DNA of 64,000 bases from Bacteroidota bacterium (GTDB lineage Bacteria; Bacteroidota; Bacteroidia; Chitinophagales; Chitinophagaceae), in NCBI GenBank assembly GCA_029555415.1, contig JAKPSI010000018.1:341697-405696 (forward strand), read 5' to 3'. Shown here piece by piece: positions 42,278-51,602 of the stretch. The position numbers and the translations under genes were made by a program. A model generated the notes under the pieces. That model was not told the DNA's origin. It saw only the letters and a list, made by a program, of their open reading frames with translations, and ran no database searches. Within the stretch, counting starts at the first letter, position 1; each line of letters starts with the position of its first letter.

Positions 42278-44437
42278 ATGTCAGTTATACAGAAAATCAG
42301 AGATAAGTACGCCCGGGTGGCGGTGATCGCTATCGCAGTTTCCCTGATCGGTTTTATCTTAACCGATTACATTTCAGGCAGAAGCAGGAACCTTTTCAGC
42401 GGAAGCGGAAGCACCACCGTGGGTCGTGTGAATGGCACATCGATCGAGTTCACTGATTTCGAGGCCAAAGTGAAACAACAGGAAGACTACCAAAAGGCCC
42501 AGGGCTACCAGACCGGCGAAGCCGCCCGTCAGCAGCTCATTGAATCCGTTTGGAATCAGGAAGTGGACAGGATCCTGCTGACCTCCGAGTTGGGAAAACT
42601 CAACATGCAGGTTGGTAAACGCGAGATCAACGATATGCTTTTTGGTGCGAATCCTCCCCAGGACATCAAACAGATCGGTACGGATCCTGCAACCGGCGTT
42701 TTCAATCCTCAGAAAGCCCAGCAGACCATCAACGAACTTAAAAAACGCGGAACAGCGGAACAAAAACAACAGTTCAGCGACTATCTCGGTCAACTGGAGT
42801 TCTCCCGTCAGGTAGAAAAATTCAACTCACTGATCAACGGTAGTGTGAACTATCCCCGCTGGTTCGTTGAAAAAACGAATGCCGACAACAGTCTGATGGC
42901 AAAAGCCTCTATGGTTCGCCAGGCATACACAGCGGTTCCGGACAGCGCAGTAAAGATCAGCGACGACGAGATCGCTGCATATATCAGCAAGCACAAAGAA
43001 GATTTCAAACAGGAAGAGACGCGCAGTATTTCTTATGTGCTGTTCAGTGCTGCTCCGAGTGCCAAGGACACATCCGACGCGTTAAAGAAACTTACAGACC
43101 TCAAAGCAGAATTCGATACAACAAAAGACGTTGATAATTTCCTGGCCAGCCAGGGAGCGCCACTGACCTACAAGGGTTATATCAATGGCAAGGAGATCAA
43201 GATCGCTGTAAAGGATTCCATCTTCAAACTGCCTGTGGGTGGTGTTTTCGGTCCTTATGCTGATGGTCCGAGTTTCAACATGGCGAAACTGCTGGGTGTA
43301 AAATCCATTCCTGATACCGTGAAAGTGCGTCACATCCTGGTGGCTACTGTTCAGCGTAATCAGCAGAACCAGATGGTTCCCATCCGTGACAGCGCAACGG
43401 CGCGTCATATCCTGGACAGCGCGATCACACTCATTAAAAATGGCCAGCCCTTTGATTCCGTTTGTGCCAAGATCTCAGATGATGGCAGCAAAGACAAAGG
43501 CGGTGTATATGATAACGTGGCCGCAAACGGCGGATTCGTTCCCGAGTTCAGCGATTTCATTTTCGGAAATCCTGTAGGAACAAAAGGTGTTGTAAAAACA
43601 GAATTCGGTCTGCACTATATCGAGATCCTTTCTGCAAAAGGCAGCAGCACCGGCTATAAAGTGGTTTATCTCCCCACCCCGATCGTTACAAGCGCTGAAA
43701 CAGATAATGACGCTAACAATAAAGCGAACCAATTCGTGGGTGAAAGCAAGGATTCCAAATCTTTCGATACCAACTTTGACAAGAACCTGAAAGGTAAAGG
43801 ATACAATAAACTGATCGCTACCGAGATCACACCGAACGCGTTCCAGATCCCCGGCATCGGCGTTTCAAGGATCTTCATTAAAGAGATCTATAAAGCCGAC
43901 CTTGGCGATGTACTTGCTCCGCAGCGTATTGACGACAATTATGTTGTTGCAAGCGTGATCGAAGTGAATAAAGAAGGAACCAAATCCGTTGCGAAAGCGC
44001 GTCCGCTGGTTGAGCCCCTGCTGCGCAACCAGAAAAAAGCGGAGATCCTGGCGAAGAAAGTTGGCAACGTAACAACGCTTGAGGCCGCATCTGCAGCGCT
44101 CGGCCAACCCGTTGAACAGCTTGACAGTCTGCGTATGACCTCCCGCACCATGTCAACCAAAATGGGATACGAACCCAAAGTAAGCGGCGCGATCTTCAAC
44201 CCCTCCAACAAAGGCAAGGTAGTTCCCGTTGTGCTGGATGGTGTGAACGGCGTGTATGTGGTCCGCGTGGAAGATGTGACCGCAACCGCACTCGGCGACG
44301 CCAATGTAGCAGAACAGCGCAAGGCGATGTACATGCAATCCAAACAAAGCGCGATGTACAACCCGAACGGCGTATCCGGCTCGCTTCGCAAAGCGGCTAC
44401 CATCACCGACAAACGCGCGAGTGTTCCTCAGTTATAA
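42278..44437 (+). CDS. PpiD/SurA-like membrane-anchored peptidyl-prolyl isomerase
   Basis: The 719-residue protein has a single N-terminal transmembrane helix (about residues 13-31), a SurA-N-like helical region (about 45-200), and a parvulin PpiC domain starting near 345 (VKVRHILVATV) and including a QPFDSVCAKISDDGSKDKGG stretch. A second degenerate isomerase-like half follows near 480-640. It is an inner-membrane periplasmic foldase for outer-membrane and secreted proteins. Its length exceeds Escherichia coli PpiD by about 100 residues. It ends at a strong terminator and is probably transcribed alone. Confidence 0.9.
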   Translation: MSVIQKIRDKYARVAVIAIAVSLIGFILTDYISGRSRNLFSGSGSTTVGRVNGTSIEFTDFEAKVKQQEDYQKAQGYQTGEAARQQLIESVWNQEVDRILLTSELGKLNMQVGKREINDMLFGANPPQDIKQIGTDPATGVFNPQKAQQTINELKKRGTAEQKQQFSDYLGQLEFSRQVEKFNSLINGSVNYPRWFVEKTNADNSLMAKASMVRQAYTAVPDSAVKISDDEIAAYISKHKEDFKQEETRSISYVLFSAAPSAKDTSDALKKLTDLKAEFDTTKDVDNFLASQGAPLTYKGYINGKEIKIAVKDSIFKLPVGGVFGPYADGPSFNMAKLLGVKSIPDTVKVRHILVATVQRNQQNQMVPIRDSATARHILDSAITLIKNGQPFDSVCAKISDDGSKDKGGVYDNVAANGGFVPEFSDFIFGNPVGTKGVVKTEFGLHYIEILSAKGSSTGYKVVYLPTPIVTSAETDNDANNKANQFVGESKDSKSFDTNFDKNLKGKGYNKLIATEITPNAFQIPGIGVSRIFIKEIYKADLGDVLAPQRIDDNYVVASVIEVNKEGTKSVAKARPLVEPLLRNQKKAEILAKKVGNVTTLEAASAALGQPVEQLDSLRMTSRTMSTKMGYEPKVSGAIFNPSNKGKVVPVVLDGVNGVYVVRVEDVTATALGDANVAEQRKAMYMQSKQSAMYNPNGVSGSLRKAATITDKRASVPQL

Positions 44438-44461
44438 GAGCGACCCGCTTTAAATAATCAA

Positions 44462-44499
44462 CCCCCTGTAGCAGACAAAGGTCGATACAGGGGGTTTTT
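44462..44499 (+). terminator. Rho-independent terminator after the PpiD-like gene
   Basis: A 9-bp stem CCCCCTGTA / TACAGGGGG with a 15-base loop is followed by five T. It starts 25 bp after the foldase stop. Confidence 0.88.
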
Positions 44500-44554
44500 G
44501 TTTTACGGAACTCGCAAACCCGGGGACGTCAAAATTGTTAATTTTACATTCACG

Positions 44555-45061
44555 ATGTCAGAACCCTTTGTCAATAAAGTCGCAGAAAGCGGGATCATCA
44601 CCCTGGATCCGGAGAAGTACTTTCCCCGGGAACAGATCCGTGTGTTCGATATGAAGGACCATTTGTTCATGGGCCTGATCCTGAAAGAAAAAGATTTCAG
44701 GGAAACCCTGAAGGCAATGGATTGGGAACAATTCCGTGATCAGCATGTGGCACTTACCTGTTCTGCCGACGCGATCATTCCCGTTTGGGCATATATGCTT
44801 GTTGCGGCCGGCCTGCAGCCTGTTGCGGCGAGTGTGACGATGGGAGACGAAAAAGAAGTACACAAAAAATTGTACCTCGAACACCTTTCCACTATACCGG
44901 TGAATGATTATACGGACCAGCGCGTGGTCATAAAGGGTTGTGGTGAAACGCCGATACCAGACTATGTATATATGGAGTTGACGCGCATCCTGCGCCCGGT
45001 GGTGAAAAGCATCATGTACGGTGAACCCTGCAGTACCGTTCCTGTTTTCAAGAAAAAGTAG
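44555..45061 (+). CDS. DUF2480-family protein
   Basis: From ATG 44555 (MSEPFVNKVAESG) the protein is 168 residues; the frame is open to 44498 but that part overlaps the terminator. It matches the Bacteroidota-specific DUF2480 family: NKVAESGIITLDPEKYFP at the start, IRVFDMKDHLFMGLILKEKDFRE in two parts, and a late GCGETPIPDYVYMEL. The family has no known function and no enzyme motif is evident. It ends 1 bp before the end of the convergent corA gene. Confidence 0.85.
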   Translation: MSEPFVNKVAESGIITLDPEKYFPREQIRVFDMKDHLFMGLILKEKDFRETLKAMDWEQFRDQHVALTCSADAIIPVWAYMLVAAGLQPVAASVTMGDEKEVHKKLYLEHLSTIPVNDYTDQRVVIKGCGETPIPDYVYMELTRILRPVVKSIMYGEPCSTVPVFKKK

Positions 45062-45062
45062 A

Positions 45063-46172
45063 TCAGAACCAGCCCCTGCGTTTAAAGACGATGATCATCC
45101 ATACCGGGATGGCCAGCATGATGGTAACTGCCATCCAGAACCCGAATTCATTGTGGAGATAAGGGATCTGGTCGAAGTTCATGCCGAATATACCGCCGAT
45201 CACAGTGGCCGGCGCCAGCAGACAAGTCACGATGGCCATCACTTTCATGACCTCGTTCATTTTCAGATTCACGTTGTTGATGTGCAGGTCCTGCATGCTC
45301 ACCATCACATCCCGATAGTTCTCCACCAGATCAAGTGCCTGCACTGTATGATCGTAAACGTCTTTGAAATACTTGGTCGTGCGCGCGTCCACGAGCGGAC
45401 TGTCGGTCCGCAGGAAGCTGTTCACCAGTTCACGGACGGGTGAGAAGTTCCGTTTCAATACGATGAGTTCTTTCCGTTGCTGTGTGATAGCCTGCAGCAC
45501 GCGCGGGTTCTGGCCCCGCATCACTTCTTCTTCAAGGAGTTCGATCTGTTCTCCGATCCTTTCCATGACCACGAAGTAATTGTCAACGATCAGGTCAAGC
45601 ATGGAATAACAAAGATGATCAGCACCGCGCTGGCGCACCTTACTGGCTGCGATCTTCAGTTTTTCGCGCAGTTGATTGAACACATCACGGTCCGCGAATT
45701 CCTGAAAGCTGATCACGTAATCGGGTCCGAGGATGATGCTGATCTGTTCCTGTTCTACGGCATGATTCTGTTCATTATAAAACAGCATGTTCAGCAAACA
45801 GAACAGACCGGTTTCGGTTTCTTCCATTTTAGGGCGCTGATTGATGCTCAGGATGTCTTCAATGATCAGCGGGTGTATCTCATAGTGATTGCAAACCTGC
45901 TCCACATCGGCTTTTCGAAGTCCATCGATATTGATCCAGGTGATGCGTCCGCTTGTTTTATATGCGAAACAACCCTCTACTCCGGAGAGTTGTTTTTCCT
46001 CCACCCCACCCGCGTCATAATCGAAAACAGAGACCACTACTTCCGCGGATTCTTCCCGCTGGGGGATGACGGTCGGATTCACCTGCAGGATCTCCTTGGT
46101 TCTTTTTGAACCGAACCAGGAGCCGGGATCCAGATAACGCAGATATTTTTCGGGTTGCAGCCTGACGTTCAT
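45063..46172 (-). CDS. corA: Magnesium/cobalt transporter CorA
   Basis: The 369-residue protein is a CorA pentamer subunit: a large cytoplasmic alpha/beta and coiled-coil N-terminal region, then two C-terminal helices. The selectivity motif GMN is at about 330-332 (IFGMNFDQIP), followed by the second helix (FWMAVTIMLAIPVWMII) and a basic end. It imports Mg(II) and can carry Co(II) and Ni(II). The gene is convergent with the DUF2480 gene; kdsB lies upstream on the same strand, 30 bp away. Confidence 0.95.
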   Translation of the reverse strand: MNVRLQPEKYLRYLDPGSWFGSKRTKEILQVNPTVIPQREESAEVVVSVFDYDAGGVEEKQLSGVEGCFAYKTSGRITWINIDGLRKADVEQVCNHYEIHPLIIEDILSINQRPKMEETETGLFCLLNMLFYNEQNHAVEQEQISIILGPDYVISFQEFADRDVFNQLREKLKIAASKVRQRGADHLCYSMLDLIVDNYFVVMERIGEQIELLEEEVMRGQNPRVLQAITQQRKELIVLKRNFSPVRELVNSFLRTDSPLVDARTTKYFKDVYDHTVQALDLVENYRDVMVSMQDLHINNVNLKMNEVMKVMAIVTCLLAPATVIGGIFGMNFDQIPYLHNEFGFWMAVTIMLAIPVWMIIVFKRRGWF

Positions 46173-46202
46173 ATGAGTGAAAGTTAATAAATCTTCGGGG
46201 AG

Positions 46203-46934
46203 CTAAGCGACCACATTTTTGGAATACCAGTCGCGCGCTCGTTCCAGGTCTTCAGGTGTATCGATGGCGATGGTGATATGGCTGGTGGAAGCCATCCTGA
46301 TCCTGATACCGTGTTCCAGATAGCGGAGTTGTTCCAGCTTTTCGGTTCGCTCTGCCGGGGTGGGCGACCAGCCGGTGAAGGCCATGAGCGCGGGTTTGCG
46401 GTAACCATACACGCCGACGTGGAGATGGTATCCTGAAAAATTTTCTCCTGAACGCGGAAAAGGAATAACGCTGCGGCTGAAATAAAGGGCATTCCCGGCC
46501 TGGTCGGTGACTACTTTGACCATGTTGGGATCGGCCGCTTCTCCGGCGCTGATCGTTCTCATGAGTGAGCCCACTTCCACAGTGGGATCATCGAACAGGC
46601 GTAATAATTTTTCGAGCGGTTCCTGCTGGATGAAGGGTTCGTCGCCCTGCACATTGATGATCACATCCACATCCATTTCCGCGATGGCTTCTGCGATACG
46701 GTCGCTGCCGCTTTCGTGTTCTTTTTTGCTCATCACCGCTTTTCCGCCATGGGAGCTGATCTCGTTAAAAATAATGTCGCTGTCCGTAACCACGATCACT
46801 TCGTCGAACAAATTCATGGAGGCCACCTGTTCATAAGTATAACGGATCACGGGCTTTCCTCCGATCAGCTGCATCAGCTTGGCCGGGAAACGGGTGGCGG
46901 CATAACGGGCAGGTATCAGCGCAATTTTCTTCAT
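46203..46934 (-). CDS. kdsB: 3-deoxy-manno-octulosonate cytidylyltransferase
   Basis: The 243-residue enzyme activates KDO with CTP to CMP-KDO for lipid A core assembly. It opens IPARYAATRFPAKLMQLIGG, the classical nucleotidyltransferase pattern, and has the NVQGDEPFI motif near residue 95 and a GVYGYRKPAL segment near 175. With kdsD (24335-25297) this is the second KDO-pathway gene in the window. It starts directly at the end of the sterol-desaturase-family gene on the same strand (stop at 46935), suggesting co-transcription. Confidence 0.95.
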   Translation of the reverse strand: MKKIALIPARYAATRFPAKLMQLIGGKPVIRYTYEQVASMNLFDEVIVVTDSDIIFNEISSHGGKAVMSKKEHESGSDRIAEAIAEMDVDVIINVQGDEPFIQQEPLEKLLRLFDDPTVEVGSLMRTISAGEAADPNMVKVVTDQAGNALYFSRSVIPFPRSGENFSGYHLHVGVYGYRKPALMAFTGWSPTPAERTEKLEQLRYLEHGIRIRMASTSHITIAIDTPEDLERARDWYSKNVVA

Positions 46935-47759
46935 TTATTCTTCCAGTTTGCCGAAAGGTTTTTTAAGCAGACGCAGGAAATCCTCATCCTGATCGTTCGG
47001 GTAATGTTTATCAAGGCCGTATCGGATCTCTTTTACATCGAGGTGGCTGTAGGTTCCCAGCAACCGGTCCCAGATGGCGAATACCGCGCCGTAATTACTG
47101 TCGGTATAAGGTTGCTTCCAGTGATGATGCACCTTGTGCATGTTCGGGGAGATCATGATAAAGCTGATCGCTTTATCCAGTGAGGCCGGCAGCCGCATGT
47201 TGGCGTGGGTGAAAGCGGTGGCAAGCACCAGTAATGTCTGGTACATCATGACCGCATACATCGGTGCGCCGGAAACCAGGATGAGCAGCATGAAAAACAT
47301 ACCACGCAGGATACTGTCACCGGGATGGTGGCGCAGCCCCGTTGTTACATCCACATTATTATCAGTATGGTGCACCAGATGAAAACGCCAGAGCAGTGGT
47401 GTTTTATGCATGACCAGGTGAACGAGCCAGCTGCTGAAATCCAGTGCCAGTATGCCTGTCAGGATGGTGAAACCAACACCCATATTCAGCCAGTAGACCA
47501 GCCCGAAATGATTGTCGCGGCACCAGTCAGCCAGCAACACGATCACAATGGCCAGCAGCGTGTGTATGATCAGGTGAATGACGGTGAACCCGAGGTTGAC
47601 GGCGGCGTGCCGTGCTTTGTTCTGTTTGTAATGCATCGGCAGCAGCGGAATGGCGCCTTCGATGATCCAGAAAAAAAGCAAACCACCCACCAGGAACGCC
47701 ATGCGTTGCAAAGGGTGATGCTCAAGGGTTTGAAAATAGGCAAGAATACGTTCGTTCAT
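46935..47759 (-). CDS. Sterol desaturase / fatty acid hydroxylase-family protein
   Basis: This 274-residue membrane protein has four or more helices and the histidine clusters that bind the di-iron site: HLVMH, HLVHH, an HP pair (LRHHP), and HKVHHHW near the C-terminus. The superfamily hydroxylates or desaturates fatty acids, sterols or carotenoids. The substrate is not predictable, but its position directly upstream of kdsB hints at a lipid or envelope role. Upstream of it, beyond a terminator, is dnaN. Confidence 0.88.
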   Translation of the reverse strand: MNERILAYFQTLEHHPLQRMAFLVGGLLFFWIIEGAIPLLPMHYKQNKARHAAVNLGFTVIHLIIHTLLAIVIVLLADWCRDNHFGLVYWLNMGVGFTILTGILALDFSSWLVHLVMHKTPLLWRFHLVHHTDNNVDVTTGLRHHPGDSILRGMFFMLLILVSGAPMYAVMMYQTLLVLATAFTHANMRLPASLDKAISFIMISPNMHKVHHHWKQPYTDSNYGAVFAIWDRLLGTYSHLDVKEIRYGLDKHYPNDQDEDFLRLLKKPFGKLEE

Positions 47760-47837
47760 ATTGAAGATTGGGCCTAAAAGTTACGAAGGAAAATCTGAAC
47801 AGACGGGTAATGACGTGACAACAAATCAGGGAATAAA

Positions 47838-47861
47838 AAAACCCCGGATGGCCGGGGTTTT
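47838..47861 (-). terminator. Hairpin terminator after dnaN
   Basis: A 10-bp stem AAAACCCCGG / CCGGGGTTTT encloses a four-base ATGG loop. Its left flank is an A-run, so the minus strand ends in T. It lies 18 bp beyond the dnaN stop. Confidence 0.88.
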
Positions 47862-47878
47862 CAGAATTAGTTGAATGC

Positions 47879-48994
47879 TTATTGATTCAGCATCAGTGGC
47901 ATCACGAGCATCAGCAGCTCTTCGTTCTCATCCTGGCCAGAAGGTTTGATCAGCCCCGCTTTGGTGGGGGTAGACAATTCCATGTTGATCTCATCGCTGT
48001 CGGCAGCGTTGAGCATTTCGATCAGGAATTTCGCGTTGAAGGCGATCATCAGATCTTCACCATTGTACTGGCATTTCATGCGCTCATTACCTTCAAAGCT
48101 GAAGTCCACATCCTGTGCGGCCAGCTGCAGTTCACTGCCGCTGATATTGAGAGCAACCTGGTTGGTGCTTTTGTTACTGAAAACGCTTACACGGCGAAGT
48201 GCGCTCTGGAAGTCGCTTTTAGCCACCGTGAGGCGATACGGGTTATCGGTAGGGATCACCACTTTATAATCCGGGAAACGGGCGTCGATCAGGCGGCAGC
48301 TCATTTGCGTAGTGCCTTGTTTCACGAACAGGTGATTGCTGTTGTAGCTGATGGTGATCGTTTCGTCGGTATCAGGGATCGCGGCTTTGAGCAGGCTCAA
48401 TGGCTTGCGGGGTGCGATGAATGAATCAGATTTGGGGCAGGTAACATCTTTGCGCATGTAGCGGACCAGGCGGTGTGCATCGGTAGCGACACATTGCATG
48501 CCCTTTTTGCTCAGTTCAAAGAAAACACCGGTCATCGCAGGGCGGAGGTCATCGTTGCTGGTAGCGAACAATGTTTTGTTGATCGCGGTCACCAGTGCGG
48601 AAGCCGTAAGGGTGAATGAAGTCGTATCATCCGCCGTGGGCTCTTTGGGGAAGTTGTCGGGGTTTTCGCCCATCACTTTGTACTTACCATTATCGCTGGT
48701 CAGTTCGACACCGAAATTCTTGTCGATATTAAAGGTCAGGGGTTGTTCGGGGATGTTCTTCAGTGAATCGAGCAGGATCTTGGCGGGGATACAAACCTTT
48801 CCGCTGTCCTTGGCTTCAATATCCAGCTGCACGCGCATGACGGTCTCAAGGTCGGTAGCTACTACGGTGAGCTTGTTCTTTTCCACTTCGAAAAGAAAAT
48901 CTTCCAGGATCGGCAACACGGTATTGGCATTGATCACGCCGGCGATATGCTGCAGTTGTTTCAGTAAAGTTGAGGAGGATACAATAAACTTCAT
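47879..48994 (-). CDS. dnaN: DNA polymerase III sliding clamp (beta subunit)
   Basis: The 371-residue protein has the three-domain clamp layout and full family length, from MKFIVSSSTLLKQLQHIAGVIN to the C-terminal LVMPLML. It encircles DNA and tethers polymerase III and repair proteins. In many bacteria dnaN lies beside dnaA and the origin; no dnaA is in this window, but the origin candidate is 9 kb away. A 28-bp gap separates the upstream ATG from a run of non-coding sequence. TAGTTTCG upstream is a weak -7 match on the minus strand. Confidence 0.97.
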   Translation of the reverse strand: MKFIVSSSTLLKQLQHIAGVINANTVLPILEDFLFEVEKNKLTVVATDLETVMRVQLDIEAKDSGKVCIPAKILLDSLKNIPEQPLTFNIDKNFGVELTSDNGKYKVMGENPDNFPKEPTADDTTSFTLTASALVTAINKTLFATSNDDLRPAMTGVFFELSKKGMQCVATDAHRLVRYMRKDVTCPKSDSFIAPRKPLSLLKAAIPDTDETITISYNSNHLFVKQGTTQMSCRLIDARFPDYKVVIPTDNPYRLTVAKSDFQSALRRVSVFSNKSTNQVALNISGSELQLAAQDVDFSFEGNERMKCQYNGEDLMIAFNAKFLIEMLNAADSDEINMELSTPTKAGLIKPSGQDENEELLMLVMPLMLNQ

Positions 48995-49167
48995 CGTGAC
49001 TTCGGTTTGGGGCGAAACTACTGATTTTTGACATACATACCACGTGGAAAAGCGGGCGGTGGATTACTTGATCCTGAATGGAAAAGGGGGTGTCCCGGGG
49101 TGGTCCTGAACGGTTTGCGGCGTCCCGCTTCTTTTTATATCTTGCTTGTGTCCAAAATCGTCAAATT

Positions 49168-50487
49168 ATGCTGGATCGTCTATTCGGGTGGGGTAAGAAA
49201 AAGGAAGAACAGCAGGATCCCGGTATCCGCTTCGGCAGGTATTCCGACAACAATAAACCCCTGACCCGGATCAGCAGGTGGACCGATGCCGATAACCTTT
49301 TCAAGGAAAAAAAATACAACGAATCCTTTGACGCTTTCTTCGACTATGTCCGTGACGATGCGGAACAAAATGTGATCTATGAAAGAAGCGGCGATCAGGG
49401 CAAATTCGAATTTTATCAGGGCTCAAGAGTGGTACGCGGCACTTTTGGAGGCGGACAGCTCAGTGCAGAAGTGACATTGGCCCGGATGCCGCAACCCTCG
49501 GTACCGGTGATGCGGCGCCTGCTGGAAATGAACCTCAACCTGTATTACAGCCGGTGTGCGCTGGATAAAGACCGGTTGTGCATGCGCTTCGATTCGGTAT
49601 TTGAAACTGCGAACCCGAGCAGACTGTATTACGGATTGAAAGAACTGGCCACGAGGGCCGACAAACAGGACGACCTGCTGCTGCAGGATTTTTCCATTCT
49701 GGAAACGACCGATACGGGGCCGATCAGTCCGGTCAGTGATGCGGAAAAAGAGATCAAGTACGGCTTTTTGCAAAATGCTGTCACTGCGGTGCTGGATACG
49801 ATCGCTGGCATCGATCAGGAAAAGTTCTCCGGAGGTGTTTCCTATATGTTACTGGCGCTGGTATACCGGCTTGATTATTTATTGTCGCCCGACGGCAGGC
49901 TGCTCAGTGACCTGGAAAACATTGCTGCATTGTATTTCAGGAAAGATGAGCGCCCGGTTACAGAAAAGAACAATACGATGATCGTGGCGTTCCGTCAGAT
50001 ACTGGCGAAGCCCAAAGAAGAGACCCTGCGGAATTTTTTCCGCGCCAGGTATACATTTTCGATCGTTTCGCCTCAACCGTATAAGGCGGTAACGGATTCC
50101 ATCGCGGCCGCTAATCAGAATACTACCTGGTATGTGGACAATAATTATCCGCAATTCGCACAGGCGATCTGTGAATACGGTGTTTCTTATTGTCAGTATT
50201 CATACAGTATGCCCAGGCCGGTGACCGAATTCTATCACCTGTTCATGATGATCAATTACCCGGAATATTTTTCCGCACTCGGGTATGGCCCGGGATTTTA
50301 TGACAGACAAAAAAACCAATTCGATCAGCGTTCGATCATTGAGAAGATCATTGCGGTCACCAATGAATGGAAAGGGAAATATCCGCTGATGCTGTTCAAC
50401 ACGGCTCAACTCCGTTTCGATAACCTGACTTTGTTCAACCTGAGTTTCACGGCAGAGATCGCCAACTTAAACCTTGACGTTAAATAA
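49168..50487 (+). CDS. Protein of unknown function with a YbjN/CesT-like region
   Basis: From ATG 49168 (MLDRLFGWGKKKEE) the protein is 439 residues; the frame is open to 49078 but the extension lacks a conserved character. Residues about 60-150 (ending in an RRLLEMNLNLYYSRCALDKDRL segment) resemble YbjN/type III secretion chaperone-like domains, followed by a helical C-terminal half without recognisable motifs. No signal peptide or membrane helix is evident, so it is probably cytoplasmic. Its last codons touch the next gene, a protease with a similar C-terminal domain, and the pair are likely co-transcribed. Confidence 0.6.
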   Translation: MLDRLFGWGKKKEEQQDPGIRFGRYSDNNKPLTRISRWTDADNLFKEKKYNESFDAFFDYVRDDAEQNVIYERSGDQGKFEFYQGSRVVRGTFGGGQLSAEVTLARMPQPSVPVMRRLLEMNLNLYYSRCALDKDRLCMRFDSVFETANPSRLYYGLKELATRADKQDDLLLQDFSILETTDTGPISPVSDAEKEIKYGFLQNAVTAVLDTIAGIDQEKFSGGVSYMLLALVYRLDYLLSPDGRLLSDLENIAALYFRKDERPVTEKNNTMIVAFRQILAKPKEETLRNFFRARYTFSIVSPQPYKAVTDSIAAANQNTTWYVDNNYPQFAQAICEYGVSYCQYSYSMPRPVTEFYHLFMMINYPEYFSALGYGPGFYDRQKNQFDQRSIIEKIIAVTNEWKGKYPLMLFNTAQLRFDNLTLFNLSFTAEIANLNLDVK

Positions 50488-50488
50488 T

Positions 50489-51589
50489 ATGGACCCGCAA
50501 CAGATCATAGAACAATATCAGCGCGCCGTGATCCAGATCGCGACGCAGGGTGGAACCGGCACCGGATTTTATGTCAAGGAGTTCGACCTCATCGTTACCA
50601 ATCAGCACGTAGTGGATAATAACGCAGAGGTAACGATCGCGGGAAAGGAATTCGAAAAAGCGTTCTCACGGGTTTGGTATACGGACAGAAAACACGACCT
50701 GGCTTTTCTGCAAGCGCCCGCCGATATTGAACTTCCGGAGATCCGCCTGGGACAATATGAGCAAATGAAGGATGGCGATCAGGTGGTGGCCATCGGACAC
50801 CCGTATGGACTGAACTATACCGCAACACAAGGTGTGATCTCAAAAGTTGACCGGATCAGGGAGGGATTGAAATATATTCAGATCGATGCCGCCATCAACC
50901 CCGGGAACAGCGGCGGTCCGCTGGTGAACACCAGTGGCGAGGTGATCGGCGTGAATTCATTCATCATCCGCGGCGGAGATAATCTGGGATTTGCATTGCC
51001 GGTGAATTATCTGCGTGAGGCGCTGCAGTTGTATCAACCGAACAAAGGACAGGCTTCCGCCCGTTGTTTCAGCTGTGATTCACTGGTAACGGAAAAGACC
51101 ATTGATTCCAATAAATATTGTCCCAATTGCGGAACGGAAGTGCAATTGCCTGAGATCCCGGAGAAGGAACCAGAGCCTACAGGAGCAGCAAAGATCATAG
51201 AAGACATACTCAAAGAACTGGGCAAAGATGTGCGGCTTTCGCGCGAAGGCCAGAATGTGTGGAGTGTGAAAGAAGGTTCCGCGCGGATCCGCATCACATA
51301 TAACCCGGATAGTTATTTCATTGCAGGTAACGCGTATTTATGTCAGCTGCCCGCGGACCCGCAACGCATCAAGGGCTTGTATCAGTTCCTGCTGGAAGAG
51401 AACTACCGCATGAAGGGACTTGTGCTGAGTTGTTATAAACAGCTGATCGTCCTGAACAGCATCATGTATGATATGGACCTGACGAAAGAGAACGGCGTGG
51501 AGGCTTTCCGCGAGCTATTCAGGAAAGCCGACCATTATGATGATCATTTAAAGCAGGCGTTCGGTTGTACCGACAGGCTGGAAGAATAG
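50489..51589 (+). CDS. Trypsin-like protease / zinc-ribbon / YbjN-like fusion protein
   Basis: From ATG 50489 (MDPQQIIEQY) the protein is 366 residues. Residues about 10-180 are an HtrA-type serine protease with His40 (TNQHVV), Asp70 (KHDLAFL) and Ser141 (NPGNSGGPLV). A zinc ribbon follows with Cys193/Cys196 and Cys211/Cys214. The rest (about 233-366) resembles a YbjN/chaperone-like domain. There is no PDZ domain and no signal peptide, unlike DegP-type proteases, so a cytoplasmic role is likely. It overlaps or abuts the preceding gene, which has a related domain. recX follows after 13 bp. Confidence 0.82.
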   Translation: MDPQQIIEQYQRAVIQIATQGGTGTGFYVKEFDLIVTNQHVVDNNAEVTIAGKEFEKAFSRVWYTDRKHDLAFLQAPADIELPEIRLGQYEQMKDGDQVVAIGHPYGLNYTATQGVISKVDRIREGLKYIQIDAAINPGNSGGPLVNTSGEVIGVNSFIIRGGDNLGFALPVNYLREALQLYQPNKGQASARCFSCDSLVTEKTIDSNKYCPNCGTEVQLPEIPEKEPEPTGAAKIIEDILKELGKDVRLSREGQNVWSVKEGSARIRITYNPDSYFIAGNAYLCQLPADPQRIKGLYQFLLEENYRMKGLVLSCYKQLIVLNSIMYDMDLTKENGVEAFRELFRKADHYDDHLKQAFGCTDRLEE

Positions 51590-51602
51590 TGAAGCACCCA
51601 AC

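Noticed and set aside
45477..46109. 210-codon plus-strand frame opposite corA
   Set aside because: Opposite a certain gene, with no family resemblance and no start context.
49036..49051. CCACGTGG core upstream of the YbjN-like gene as a third parS site
   Set aside because: Only the central hexamer CACGTG matches; the flanking bases that define parS are wrong. The same holds for CACGTG-like cores near 5195 and 52778.
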